Below are positions 1 to 10,674 of a DNA stretch of 64,000 nt, one piece after another; position 1 is the first letter of the stretch; every line of letters begins with the position of its first letter. The stretch is from Tetrapyrgos nigripes (lineage: Eukaryota > Basidiomycota > Agaricomycetes > Agaricales > Campanellaceae), in contig JAACJM010000100.1 in the NCBI GenBank assembly GCA_013368315.1, positions 235,839-299,838 on the forward strand, in the 5' to 3' direction. The translations under genes were made by a program, and so were the position numbers. The notes below the pieces were generated by a model. That model searched no databases, had not been told where the DNA came from, and saw only the letters and a program-made list of their open reading frames with translations.

Positions 1-650
1 AAACACCTTCGACGATGGTGCTACAACGGAACGAGGAGCGTTGATGTTCCTCTATTTGCTCTGGTTCCTGGTCTTCACATCAACGTTTACCAACATGATC
101 ATTGCTGCTATCAATAGTCCCGATGAAGGTGGTACACTGGCGAATCTGTTGTTCTCGCTATGCTTGGTTTTCAACGGGTGGGTTTATCTGGACCATTTTC
201 CACGTTCTTGGTCTGACTATTTTGTGTGACAGTGTCCTTGTAGGCCCTGATCGTCTGCCTAGGTTCTGGATCTTCATGTACCGTGTCTCACCATTCACGT
301 ACATGGTTGATGGCATGCTTTCTATCGGGGTTGCCAACACCAGAGCTACCTGCTCCGATGTCGAGCTTTCCATCCTCGATCCGCCTAGCGGCCAGACTTG
401 CTGGGAATTTCTCCAACCTTACATCGACGCCGTCGGGACAGGGGGCGTACTAAACCGGGATGCTACATCATCATGTCAGTATTGCTCCTTGACAGATACC
501 AATTCCTTCCTGTCTGCAGTGAGCGCATCGTATGAACACAGGTGGAGGAACTTTGGAATCCTGTGGGTGTATGTGATTTTCAATATTGCTGCTTCCTTGT
601 TCCTTTATTGGTTGGCTAGAGTGCCCAAGGGCGGAAAGAGAAATATTTAA
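1..650 (+). CDS. PDR-type ABC transporter, C-terminal end (5' partial)
   Basis: This is the end of a pleiotropic-drug-resistance (CDR/PDR, ABCG) efflux pump, a plasma-membrane ATP-driven exporter of drugs and lipids. The frame is already open at base 2. A 55-bp intron (178-232, GT..AG, phase 2) joins the two exons so that the protein reads LVFNG then VLVGPDRLPRFWIFMYRVSP, the conserved sequence of the last transmembrane domain of the family. The C-terminal half has the Cys-rich extracellular loop (CSDVELSILDPPSGQTCWEF, later SSCQYCSL) and a final membrane helix near GILWVYVIFNIAASLFLYW. It ends KGGKRNI. The nucleotide-binding domains lie upstream of the window. No lesion is seen. Bases 651-909 after it hold nothing recognisable. 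Confidence 0.93.
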
Positions 651-909
651 GGATTTATTTAGTCATTCGTACCTGACTTACTCTACGACGTTTGTTAATT
701 ATACCTATAATATCGCTGAATTCCTTACGACGTTTTGACGACGTTCGCTCACTGCATGTCTCTATGTTATCATTAGCTTATATTCTACCAAGCATGACAT
801 AGAGACTTAGATACATACTACGATCTTCAACAAAAGGTTTTAGTTCAAACAGCTTATCTGCAAATGCATCGCCTGCTCATATCATTCAATTTCGCGTGTC
901 ACCATCTCA

Positions 910-1347
910 CAGTGTTCGCCCTAAGGCCTGATTTAAGGGCTTATAAGACCTTACTACAAAATTTTTTCTGGGCCCTTGCCCTCGAGGTCAATTCAAGATA
1001 CTATTTTTCAATAGTTTTCTGCAAGTTTTCGACTGCTTTTGTCAGTAGTCATCATTTGTGCCAGTTCCCAGTCAACCATTGTCCTCCAAGCATCAGTACC
1101 TGCAATCACTTATAGTATTAGTGCGGCCCAAAGTAAACTGTACAGATCTATGAAATTTTTTGAAAAGGTACAATTTTTTGCCTGTAAGAAACTGCCGAAA
1201 AGGAAATTTTTGCCTAAAAATCATGTGACAAGCAAACTTTAAGCCCTAATTAAGGCCTTTTAAGGGTGCCCAAGGTCGTTAGGCCTTAATTACTTAACAG
1301 ATTAAGCCCTTAACTTAATTAAGGCTTAAGCCTTAGGGCGAACACTG
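910..1347. mobile_element. hAT-type MITE, 438 bp, with 8-bp target duplication
   Basis: The ends are CAGTGTTCGCCCTAAGG and its inverse CCTTAGGGCGAACACTG. Directly outside lie identical 8-bp copies of CCATCTCA (902-909 and 1348-1355), the target duplication size of the hAT superfamily. The interior is rich in TTAAGGC/GCCTTAA motifs, which repeat near both ends, and holds no transposase. It is therefore a non-autonomous element. Its ends resemble those of the larger hAT derivative at 61509-62360. Confidence 0.9.
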
Positions 1348-1407
1348 CCATCTCAATCTCCTCTTCAACCTCTCTTCCTATGAGGCGCCGTTTGGGAAAG
1401 TATTCAA

Positions 1408-1485
1408 ATGTCTGAAGTTTCCATAAGATGTCCGAAGTTTGCCACAAGATGTCCGAAGTTTGATCTTGAATGTGCGAACTTCATG
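1408..1485. repeat. Short tandem repeat, period 20-21 bp
   Basis: Four consecutive units begin near 1408, 1428, 1449 and 1470, each built on ATGTCCGAAGTTT with a variable tail (CCATAAG, GCCACAAG, GATCTTGA). The last unit is diverged. The array lies between the hAT MITE and the stop codon of the integrase-like gene. No function is evident. Confidence 0.7.
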
Positions 1486-1565
1486 TCCTGCCAGTCTCAA
1501 TGTCGGTGTAATGAGCCTTGAATGAGCCAAAGGTGATGAACTATATACAAGCTGAAATAATAGTA

Positions 1566-3765
1566 TTACATTTCCAGAAGCCTGTCCATCAAGTACAACG
1601 CTTGAGCCCAAAGGTCAGCCCGGGGCTGCCATATTACATTTGGTAGCACAATATCAAGTGTTTTTGACCCACTTCGTCCCATTGAGATCGTCTCAAGTCT
1701 GGGATACCCGTCCTCTTCCCATTCATCTTCCAAGAGACCATATCCTGAAGGTATGCAACCCTCTTCCCTCACCCGGGTCAATGCATCTGTAAAAACCCTC
1801 ATTTTTTCGCTACCAAAAGGTTTTGAGTGATCAGGAGCGTCAACTGTGCGTCGGAATTGCGTACTTTGTAAGATAAGATATATAATAAAATATTGAGACT
1901 GACCAGATTCGCACTGTGCTTCTACACCATTCCATACCTCACCATCTGCTTCGCCCTCATTGCTTTTGATCCCATGCCAGGAATCAGCTAAAATAAATTT
2001 TAATGTTGTACAGAAGGACCACATACAAAACTGTCTACTTACCTGAATTTGTTTCACTGGTGATTTCAACGTCTATTCCATACCACTCTGGATAGATGCA
2101 CCTCAAATTAATATCTGTAGGACATAAGGAAGTTTGTGTGAAATATTACCTTCAGGATCACTCTCTGACTCAGACTCCTCATCCAATGAATGTCTGGCTC
2201 CTGTTTGATGTGGACGGCGGTGTATTGGAGTACTGTACATACCATAAGATCTAGCAATCGTTTCAGGAGAGCAGCCTTCACAATCATCTTTGTAGAGGCT
2301 GTGTTTCAACTGGCCAAGAAAGAAGAGATCCTGTCATAGCCAAGTATCCAGAATTTCTCAGAAATTCATAATGAAATTTGAAGGACAATAATAACATTCA
2401 CTCACATTAGGGCTTCTACCATGACCAAGACCTGAAATAGGATGTGCCTTTTGGAACTCCCTGCAGTCATCATTTATAGCATCAAGAAATAAGAACTGTA
2501 GAAGCCAAAGATGATGGGGATTCATTCTATCCAGATAATGCCTTCGTTCTAAACGGAAAAAGAATGCTCTCCACGCCCAAACAAATTGAGTCCCAACTTC
2601 AACCCAAAGCCTTTCAATACGAGTGTTATGAGTTGATGACCCCCAGATGAAACTTCCCCTTCTAAGACCACAATGAAGAATCATCACCACTGATACATCA
2701 TGATTCTCACCTCGATCCCCCCTCACACGTGATGGCCATCCATACCTTTTGACAGCACGAGAAAACATACTGAGCACAGTTGACGCTCTATTATCTGTAC
2801 TTGCTTGAAGCCCAGTGACCTTTAAATTGAAAACGCAGCATCAAATCCAAGCCACCTGAAAATCACATCACTCCAGGCTCACCTTTTGGGAGAATTCATC
2901 AACACAGCCATGAATCACAGTGCCCCAGAGAATCAGTTTGTGATGACCATCAACATGCCAAAGAGCATTTGGCCTAGAAACCATGTACAGAACATGTTCA
3001 ATCTTCTGCTTTTGCTGTAAGCGAAGTGCATGGCCCAATTGATCAACACGCCACAAGGACTTGCGTACCCTTCGCCTCTGAACCTTTAGACCACTTCACC
3101 TCAAGTATCCAGTGAGATATTGCTCTCCTGAATGTGGCTTTTTCTGTTGGAAGGTTTTGACAACATCCTCCAGTTGCTGATTAGAGATTTCAGAGGACTT
3201 GTAGTCAATGTTATGTTGTTTGAGACATGAGGTAAGTGTTTTTTGAGAGACACCCAAGGCCTTTGCAAGCTCCGTGATCCACATATGATGTTTGGGGTTC
3301 ATGGCTTTACGCAGATAGGATGGATCAATGACCTTGCGAGGCTGACCTCATTCTCCAGTATGAACAATTGTGACAGGGTTGATAAAATGTATGTTTGGAT
3401 TTTCTTCATCCCTGACAGTAAACAAAAAAACATGTAATTTACCATACTCTACTACTTTGTAATAGCAAGAAAACACACTCTCGAGTGCCAGCCTCTGCCA
3501 GCCTGATACATGCTGCTCCAAATTCCTTTGCACAGTCATATACCCACTTCTGCAGCTGTACATCTTCAGAAGAATCCTCAAGTGCAACGAGTAAAGGTAC
3601 AGCATCATGGGAAATGGTCCACAGATGATACTCGGTACACCGTGGATTGATGCTTGGAAGTGAAAGCACACTAATTGCTGATTGGTATATATCACGTAGA
3701 GTCTGGTCAGCCTGGGCAACGTTTGCAGGTTGACTTGAGTGTATTGGTAGTGGTGGTAGTGGCAT
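1566..3765 (-). pseudogene. Integrase-core-like (DDE/rve-type) gene, multi-exon, probably decayed
   Basis: The exons read like the fungal integrase core domain family (an rve-like DDE fold found in multi-copy genes of Agaricomycetes). Going from 3765 downward: an N-terminal helical part (starts MPLPPLPIHS), a helix-turn-helix segment around 3300-3130 (ITELAKALGVSQKTLTSCLK), then the core. First Asp is in ALWHVDGHHKLILWG (about 2930), second in SRVRGDRGENHD (about 2710), and the Glu in HNTRIERLWVEVG (about 2620). The conserved C-terminus (VDAPDHSKPFGS ... GYGLLEDEWEEDGYP) is at 1850-1720. In-frame TGA stops before GQPRKVIDP (about 3350) and before SGLKVQRRR (about 3100) suggest decay, unless they fall in unrecognised introns. 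It is divergent from the plus-strand gene at 3885. Whether the family is a mobile element or domesticated is not settled by this sequence. Confidence 0.7.
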
Positions 3766-3884
3766 GAGAAGAACATGTGTTAGCCATGAGCTTTGCCATG
3801 AGTGCAAATCATGTGTTGGGATACATCATAAAAGGCGCCTGTAAATTCTCACCATTGACCGCCAGTCTCTCTTGTCAAGAAAAC

Positions 3885-6650
3885 ATGGATCAACTCCCTG
3901 GTAGTCTACTTTCATCTAACCACACCCCACTTGTAACATCTCAAGGACTCAAAGTTAATCGCAAATACTGTGACCAGAATTGGAACATATGTATACAGGT
4001 AAGCATTCTGTCATGAACCCTTGAGCTGGGCTAACCTCTCAATGCTGAATGGGCTTATTGATGAGGAGAGAATGCCCCAGGAGGAGTCTGAAACCTAGGG
4101 GTGGCTTCAGCAAGAGGGAGTGACACTACTCACCCACTGACCCTAAGCCTATGAGACCAAAGATCTGAGCTGCTGGCAGATCAATCTACATGTCTGTATG
4201 GCAACTGAGATGACAGCAAGGAACTAGACCAAGGAGAACAACAATGGATAGTGAATGTAGAACGAGAATCCCTATAAAGGATACGAGACAACTGTGACTC
4301 CTGAGAGAGTCGTCTGAATAGATCTGCTGCACACAAGTGTAGTGCATGTATCCCTTGATTTGCAATGTGGAACAAGCAAAGAAGAATGAGAGGAAACAAC
4401 AACAAGATCAATTCTGAGGCTTGAGTACAGGAGAGTACTACCTATATATGAGTAGTGAAACCACCTCCTGTATCAAAACTCTGCAACTAACTATGGTGCT
4501 CCTATAACTAATATACTAAATGATCACAAGTCCCAAACAGTGAACAGAATAAATGAATCAAATGTTAAACAATGAATATAGATGTGGAGCAATGAACAGA
4601 ATGAATAATCGACATAATAAATGAAACAGAAATAGAATAGGGTGGGGGTGCACATAGGTATAATCAAAAAACCCTCTGAGGGTTTCTGGGCTTAGGCAGT
4701 GAATGATGTAAGAGTGATGGATATGGAAATATGAAGGAGTGTATGGGTACAGCATGTGCTGAAGGTGGCTGAGACAAGGATTTCTGACACATTTTGATCC
4801 AATTCAATGAGTCTAACATGAACTGACTGTTTTTTCGACATATATAGGTCAAGGATGAGGTGGTTAGTCTGAATCTGAGTTGCATCACAGATGTTTCAGA
4901 GGGATTTCATGATTTGTTCTTGCTGCCACCAGCTGCTAAAGGCACTTTTGATGATCCTGTTTACATGGGGCCAACTGTCACGAAGGAGCAGTTTTATCTA
5001 TTCTTGGATTACATCAAAAAGATGTCTTGTATTATCATCATTGCTGATCTGTCTCAAGAGGCTGGAAGAAGCCAGAGTGAATATCAGATGATTATATTTC
5101 ATACTACATTGGGCTCCTCAGAATTTCAAATCGGTTCACATCATTGGGTGGAATGGAGCATGCAGTTGAACAGCTTTCTGAATGTAGCCACCTCAACAAA
5201 TGGGAAAAGGTCCTGCTGGCTTGTCAGGAGGCTGTTCCCTGTTGGATCCAACATTTCATTCCCCAGCTTATTGCGATCCCAATAAATTTCTACACACAAG
5301 AAGAGAAAGAAAGCACATATCAACTTCCAGTCATCTTCTCTATTGTCATTGAAGCTCATCTGTGCATCACTCAGGAATGTGATGTGATGGCTTCAACACC
5401 TCCATAACTGCTTCATGGTGATGCTAGCTGTCCTTTTTTTTGGCCCCAAACATGTCAATTCTCCATGTAACAAGGCTTGGCATCAAGGTTGGCTGATAAA
5501 GTTTTCACCAGCTTTTCTTCAATCATTCCCCAATGATCCCACTTTGAGAAGGGTCTCCAAATGCTCAAGGAAATGACGCTTCTGGGAGTGATGAAAGGGT
5601 GCAGGGATGCTGTGATCATATGAATTGTCAACTCCAGAAAGTTTGGTTCAGATATGGAGGTCAAAGAAGTTGCATCTAATCGAGTTATTTCATTACTTCC
5701 TAGGGGCCCAATGACAGTGCCTATCTCTTCTGGGACAGTGTAGGCATCTCTGTTTTTTGTAGTAGTTGTACTTGCTAGAATATTCTTGACAAGAGCTTGC
5801 CATAATTAGAACTTTCTATTGGACAAAGCATACTATCACAAATTCTATGAAAGAAGAATGTGAAGAGTAACTAATGGATGGAGCTTGATTAACCTGATGT
5901 GGTTTGATTCAGTCTCACTTCTTTTCTAAACCACCATCACTCTCCTTCCATGTTCAAACGAAAAAGAAAACCAGTAAACCTTGGAAAACTGGCTATGGCA
6001 AACCACAAACATGATGCTCTACCACCTCAAGCTCTTCACGCCACCAAGCTGCTCATATACCAGTCAACTCATCTGATGAAGAAGTCCCTTCTCTCCTGCG
6101 CATCTGGCAAGATAGCCCACCATCCCAAGCTGTTGCTGATGATGAAGAAACTAGTGATGTACCAAGGGCTGGGCCCAGTATGAAGGTTTTTCAACAACTC
6201 AATGGCTGCTCCCACCATGACATGGTTGATCTTCTGGTCAGTTTGATACCAGCTGCCTTGACAACTGATGGCAGTGATATGATTGGATCTGCTCTTGAGG
6301 AGACAAGTAAAGGACTCAAGAGAAAGAGCAGGAGCAAAAGCAAGGTGAGTCTAGTACTGACTGATCAAAAGAACACATGCCTAACACTTCTCATTATTTT
6401 GCAAGGCAAAGGTACCCCAGTACAATCTGTTCAGGGTCAGGTCACTCATGGTTATACCTGTGGGCCTTGTCAAGGTATCTCTCGCATTTTGGATTTTTTT
6501 AGCCTTCTTTTCATTTATATCTCTTTTTCACAGGCCTCAAAGACACATCAAGATTGTCATGAGCTCATTCAGCCATTACTGATAGTGTCCAATGCTAGTT
6601 GGTGCAAGACACCCTCCAAGGCTTCCCTGGCTGTTGGAATTTTGTATTGA
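3885..6650 (+). CDS. Hypothetical multi-exon gene divergent from the integrase-like gene
   Basis: I do not recognise the product. Exon 1 (3885-3998) starts at ATG, reads MDQLPGSLLSSNHTPLV, and ends at a clear CAG|GTAAGC donor. The next exon resumes in phase at 4848 (VKDEVVSLNLSCITDVSEGF ... VYMGPTVTKEQFYLFLDYIK). Further coding-like blocks lie at 5144-5407 (GGMEHAVEQLSECSHLNKWE), 5470-5700, 6040-6340 (acidic, SSDEEVPSLLRIWQDSPP, then a basic KRKSRSKSK end) and 6400-6650. The donor after KSRSKSK is GTGAGT. Blocks between 5410 and 6030 contain stops in each frame, so there may be two genes or a decayed one. Its start lies 120 bp from that of the integrase-like gene, so a shared promoter is possible. 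Confidence 0.4.
4009..4789. mobile_element. Probable solo LTR inside an intron
   Basis: The stretch begins TGTCATGAACCC and ends GGATTTCTGACA, that is TGTCA..TGACA, the usual LTR termini. Flanks are CATTC (4004-4008) and CATTT (4790-4794), a 5-bp duplication with one mismatch. Removing it leaves a normal intron of about 70 bp between the exons at 3998 and 4848. A TATATATG motif lies near 4443. No internal retroelement genes are present, so the element probably recombined out. Confidence 0.6.
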
Positions 6651-7089
6651 CCTATACTTACAACAAATGATCTTATCTTTCTCTCCACTTCACTAGTATA
6701 CATGATCCACTTGTTTCCACATATGCACCACCTACTTTCTGTTTTATTCCATACTTACATTGTTTCTTACATTGTTGACTCCGAACTGATATCAGACATT
6801 ACATTGTAGTATCTGCTTTTCTCCACTGTGTTATATTTATGGACTCACGTAACCACAGTAGCTAACAGTATAAATACTCAGTAGTTTACTGTCTATACCT
6901 CTAGAGCCACAATAGTATTCGTCACCTCACTTGTTTAACAAGTGTCCTCATATTCATTTATTCTCATAGGTTATGGGCTAATCATATCTCATTGTCTAGC
7001 TTGCAATGCTACAGCTCAAGGCACAGATTGCCAGCACCCAGGGTCGACAACCCTGAACAGATAATCAGATCACAGTCAGGATCTAGAAC

Positions 7090-7610
7090 CAGTCTAGGAG
7101 GGGCAGTCCCAGACCACAAGAGTACCTCCCACCAGCACCAGATCTCCATTGTGCATATCAGGCACATGTATACGACTTCGACGACTACATTGATCGTTTT
7201 TGGGACATAGAAAGCAAAGAATTTTATCTGTGCAACAAAACAGCTCATCCCTGTCCAAATCACTACAACTCCATCCCATTACCACCAAAGGCAAACCCAA
7301 ATCCTTGGGGATGACACATAAACAGAGGACAAGAACCACTTATCAACAGTCATCGAGAATGCACAGCACCACCACCAAGGAATCCACTCCTATTTCCACC
7401 TCCAGGACAGCCATGAGAAGCTGCACCACAGCCCTCCACATCATCAGATCCACAGCATTCGTTATCATCAGCACCAGAAGCTCCAGAACAGCCACCGAAA
7501 GGAGATCCAACATCACCTCCTGTCATGAATCGCCCTCCGTCTATTCATTTTCCTTTCTATTCCTTCTCCTTTACTACCCATTTTCCACTCTATTTACTCT
7601 TAACCCCATA
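7090..7610 (+). pseudogene. Degenerate coding remnant (Tyr/Asp-rich block plus Pro-rich tail)
   Basis: One frame stays open from about 7090 to 7610 except for two TGA codons (7312 and about 7411). It reads RPQEYLPPAPDLHCAYQAHV, YDFDDYIDRFWDIESKEFYL, then NSIPLPPKANPNPWG, and after the stops a Pro/Gln/Ser-rich tail. Both stops sit where Arg (CGA) would be natural. I do not know the family. The style resembles C-terminal ends of repeated basidiomycete element proteins, which is inference. The rest of 6651-8015 is AT-rich and may include a copia leader or LTR; a TATATA motif is at about 7840. Confidence 0.4.
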
Positions 7611-8015
7611 AACATCAACCATTTCTCATCATCGTCTATAGTTACCATCTCTCTAGATCTATGACTCACACACTTATCTCCTCCGCCTTTTATCTCCACG
7701 GACATTCTCACTGTCAATCATCCCTTATGATCCAGTACCTTCATCTATCCATATTTAGCCTATTACCTTCTCGCCCTTGACGTTTCCACATGATACTGTC
7801 TATTATTACTGATTCTTTCCCATCCGTTCATATTTTACTTATATACCTGCGATCCTTGTAACCTATTCCTTAGTTCGTTCACTTCGTCTCCGCTCCATAC
7901 TATTACTACGCAGTGTAGAGCCTAGTCAGTTTACTACTTCTTTCTCTATCTCTTTTTCCCTATCAATCTATCTTCTTGTAACTGGCTTCCTCATATTGTG
8001 TGACTTGGGTGGTTA

Positions 8016-9130
8016 TTGAGTGTACTGACAACCTTGACACCTCCATCGAATCCTCAATCACGTCATTCACCAGATCCTGATCCAAATCCAGATCCAGAAC
8101 CACATCCTAATCTACCACCTAATCCATCCGAACCAGACAACATAATTGATTCAGATTCAAACTCAGACGACGACATGTCCAAGGCAACTAAAGCATTCGA
8201 TAAAGTTACAAAACTTGAGAAGGACAGATCTAATTGGAAAGTACATGGGTAACAAGAGTACAGAGGGCAGCAGGATCTATTGGATACGATACGTATTTAA
8301 CCACAGCACCCACATCGGCGGCAGAAGAACAACAGCAGGATAAAGACCTATTGAACAGCATTATCAGCACACTACCAGACACTATTTTTAGGCGTTACAA
8401 GAACAAGCCGACATCGAAGGAGTTGTGGGATGTATTGAAGCAGGATTATGACACAAAGGACCCCCTCACTGAAGCCAGCTTGGAAAAGCGACTCTTCTCC
8501 CTCACTTGCACCAACCCAGCCAAAGTTGGTAAACACCTCGACAATCTCATCGCTATTATGGATGAACTAGCTGAACGGGGAGTTTCTATCCCTGATTCCC
8601 AATTCAAATTGGCCATTATCTCTTCTACTCCCAATATGTATCAAGCCACTGTCAAAGCCCTCATCACTGTCTACAGAGAAGAACCTAGCAAGTTGACACC
8701 AGAAATGTTGATTGCAGCCATTTGTGCAGAAGCTCAGGGCAAGAACTTCACTTCTAGCTCCAACAAATCACAAGAATCTGTGAACTACTCCAACAACAAC
8801 TTCCGAGGCAGAGGGCGTGGCAGATTTAGGGGAAGAGGAAGAGGTAGAGGTAATAGCAGAGGAGGCTGAGGAGGATCATCACTCAGAGGTCAGGGAAATT
8901 TCAGAGGAAGAGGATGAGGTGGAGCAGGAGGAAATTGGCAAGGCAACACTCAAACAAGGGAAGAACCAAGTTGTTACAACTGCAGAGGACTTGGTCATTT
9001 CTCCAAGAACTGTACATCGAAGCACATGCAGCACGCTAATGTCGCCAAAGAACACTGAGATGATAGAAATTACAGAGAGGACAGAAAGAATGGGGAGAAT
9101 GGACAACAAAGGAATGGAAAAGGAAAGGAT
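8016..9130 (+). pseudogene. copia Gag with CCHC zinc knuckle
   Basis: The N-terminal part (8016-8250) is Pro/Asp-rich (SPDPDPNPDPEPHPNLPP) and ends in a frameshift near 8234. The copia Gag domain follows: LLNSIISTLPDTIF, TSKELWDVLKQDYDTKDP and KVGKHLDNLIAIMDELAERG, matching the UBN2/Retrotran_gag family. An Arg/Gly-rich stretch (RGRGRGRFRGRGRGRG) leads to the knuckle CYNCRGLGHFSKNC at about 8965-9010. Three TGA codons (8867, about 8914, about 9057) lie in the Arg/Gly-rich part and shortly after, where Arg is expected, as for CpG-to-TpG change in CGA. No clear ATG is seen at the start. Confidence 0.85.
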
Positions 9131-9229
9131 ACAGCAGGCAGTGCCAGAGAAAAGAACAAAGAAGAAAGTGATGAAGGAAGTTGGATGGCCATTGAAATTC
9201 TGGAGATCAAAGATTCCATTGATCACCCC

Positions 9230-10480
9230 ACTATTGATTGCTCCAACATAGCCAAAGAAGCAGCTTTCGTAGCATTGGAATATACTCCACCAATTCTATT
9301 CGATTCCAGATGCTCATCCCACATGTCCCCACTCTGAGATCAATTACGAAACTATCAGACCATTCCCACTCGTCGAATCCAAGCCGCTAACTCTGGTACA
9401 TTCACATCCCAAGGGAAAGGCACCCTACACATACAAACAGTTGATATGAAGGAGAAACCCCACTTCTTACCCTTATGTGACACTCTCTATTGTCCAGACA
9501 TGCTGAACACACTAGTATCATTGGGTAAATTGGATGACGCAGGGTACAACATTCATATTGAAGGAGGAATCATGGTTATCTTGAAACAAGGTCGTAACAT
9601 CGCTCACATTCCAAAAGTGCATGGGCTTTACCAAATCATGCAGCATGAAAATGCTTATTCTGTTACCAACCGCACCCTATCCTTATATAAAGCCCATTGT
9701 GCTACTGGTCACCAGAGTTATCAATACATCAAAACCTTATTTGCAAACAATGCAGTTAAAGGATTACGCCTTGATCTGAACAAAATGGAACAGATTGAAT
9801 GCATTGTATGTATGCATGCCAAAGCAGCTTGTCTTGCTATTCCAAAATTATGTCTTACTCCACGCGCTGAGAACTTTGGAGATAGGATGCACATGGACGT
9901 CTGGGGACCAGCATCAGTCAAGACTATCAATCATCAGGAGTATTCACTCACACTTATTGACGATGCCACATACTGGCTAGAAACCCCTCTACTGCGCTCT
10001 AAAGACGAATCATTCACCAAATACGTCATCTTCCAGACCACCCTTGAAACTCAATTCAACATTATCATTAAAATCCTACAGTCAGATTGAGGAGGAGAAT
10101 TTCTAGGAGGAGAGTTTACGAAGTATTTGGAAGGAAAAGGAACAGAGAGGAAACTCACAGTACACGATACGCCAGAGCAGAATGGTATTGCGGAAAGAAG
10201 TCATCGTATGCTTCTCAACACCGTCAGAGCTATGCTCATCTCATCAGGTTTACCAAAATGGTTATGGGGCATGGCTATGCTCTATGCAACCTACATTTGG
10301 CTATTGACATGAAGACTCCCTATGAGAAACGATTCAGAACTGTCCCAGACATCTCAGATCTTCATTCATTTGGCTCTGTCATTTACATCAAATGCACTCC
10401 AAAACCCAACAAGTTGGAAGATCAGACAGTTGAAGGACATTGGTTAGGACCAGAGAAGGAATCCCAGGGTTACTACATCT
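9230..10480 (+). pseudogene. copia protease, GAG-pre-integrase and integrase
   Basis: The protease remnant ILFDSRCSSHMSP (about 9290-9330) corresponds to the usual DSGCSxH, with Gly replaced by Arg. It is followed by a TGA stop. The GAG-pre-integrase zinc-binding block has HCATGHQSYQYIKTL and CIVCMHAKA (9690-9840). The integrase core has RMHMDVWGPAS (first Asp, about 9895), LQSD-stop-GGEF (second Asp about 10084, followed by a TGA at 10088), and PEQNGIAERSHRMLL (Glu, about 10190). After a frameshift at about 10300 the frame continues KTPYEKRF and EGHWLGPEKESQGYYIYW. It resumes as RNase H with no reverse transcriptase between. Confidence 0.87.
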
Positions 10481-10485
10481 ATTGG

Positions 10486-10672
10486 CTGAAGAAATCTATC
10501 ACCGATCCTATTCTTATCCACTCGGACAACCAATCAGCTATCACACTCACTAAGAATGACCGTTATCATGCTCGCACCAAACATATCAACATCTGTTACC
10601 ACTTTATTCGCTATGTCATTGAAGTGAATGGTGCCCATTGGTTTTCCTCAGCTCCAACAATTTTTGACTGGT
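10486..10672 (+). pseudogene. copia RNase H C-terminal block fused to integrase end
   Basis: The frame runs straight from YYIYW into DPILIHSDNQSAITLTKN and HARTKHINICYHFIRYVIE, the conserved end of copia RNase H. In a complete element about 2 kb of reverse transcriptase and RNase H sequence would separate these blocks. The frame ends FDW at 10672. The junction lies at about 10480-10505. Confidence 0.85.
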
Positions 10673-10674
10673 AA

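Larger units (their letters stand above)
8016..10672 (+). mobile_element. Ty1/copia retrotransposon remnant with the reverse transcriptase deleted
   Basis: Domain order is gag, CCHC zinc knuckle, protease, GAG-pre-integrase, integrase, then directly the C-terminal RNase H block, the copia order with reverse transcriptase missing. No LTR pair was found. The right end abuts the zinc-finger gene near 10672, so the 3' end is truncated. The polyprotein frame is interrupted by TGA codons and by two frameshifts (about 8234 and 10300). It cannot encode its own reverse transcriptase. Confidence 0.88.

Noticed and set aside
7531..8030. 5' LTR of the copia element (TGTCA..TGACA)
   Set aside because: The proposed end would fall inside the gag frame and no matching 3' LTR exists after 10672.
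8879..9226. Minus-strand open frame of 115 codons
   Set aside because: It lies antisense to the copia gag/zinc-knuckle frame, which explains the openness through Arg/Glu-rich codon usage.
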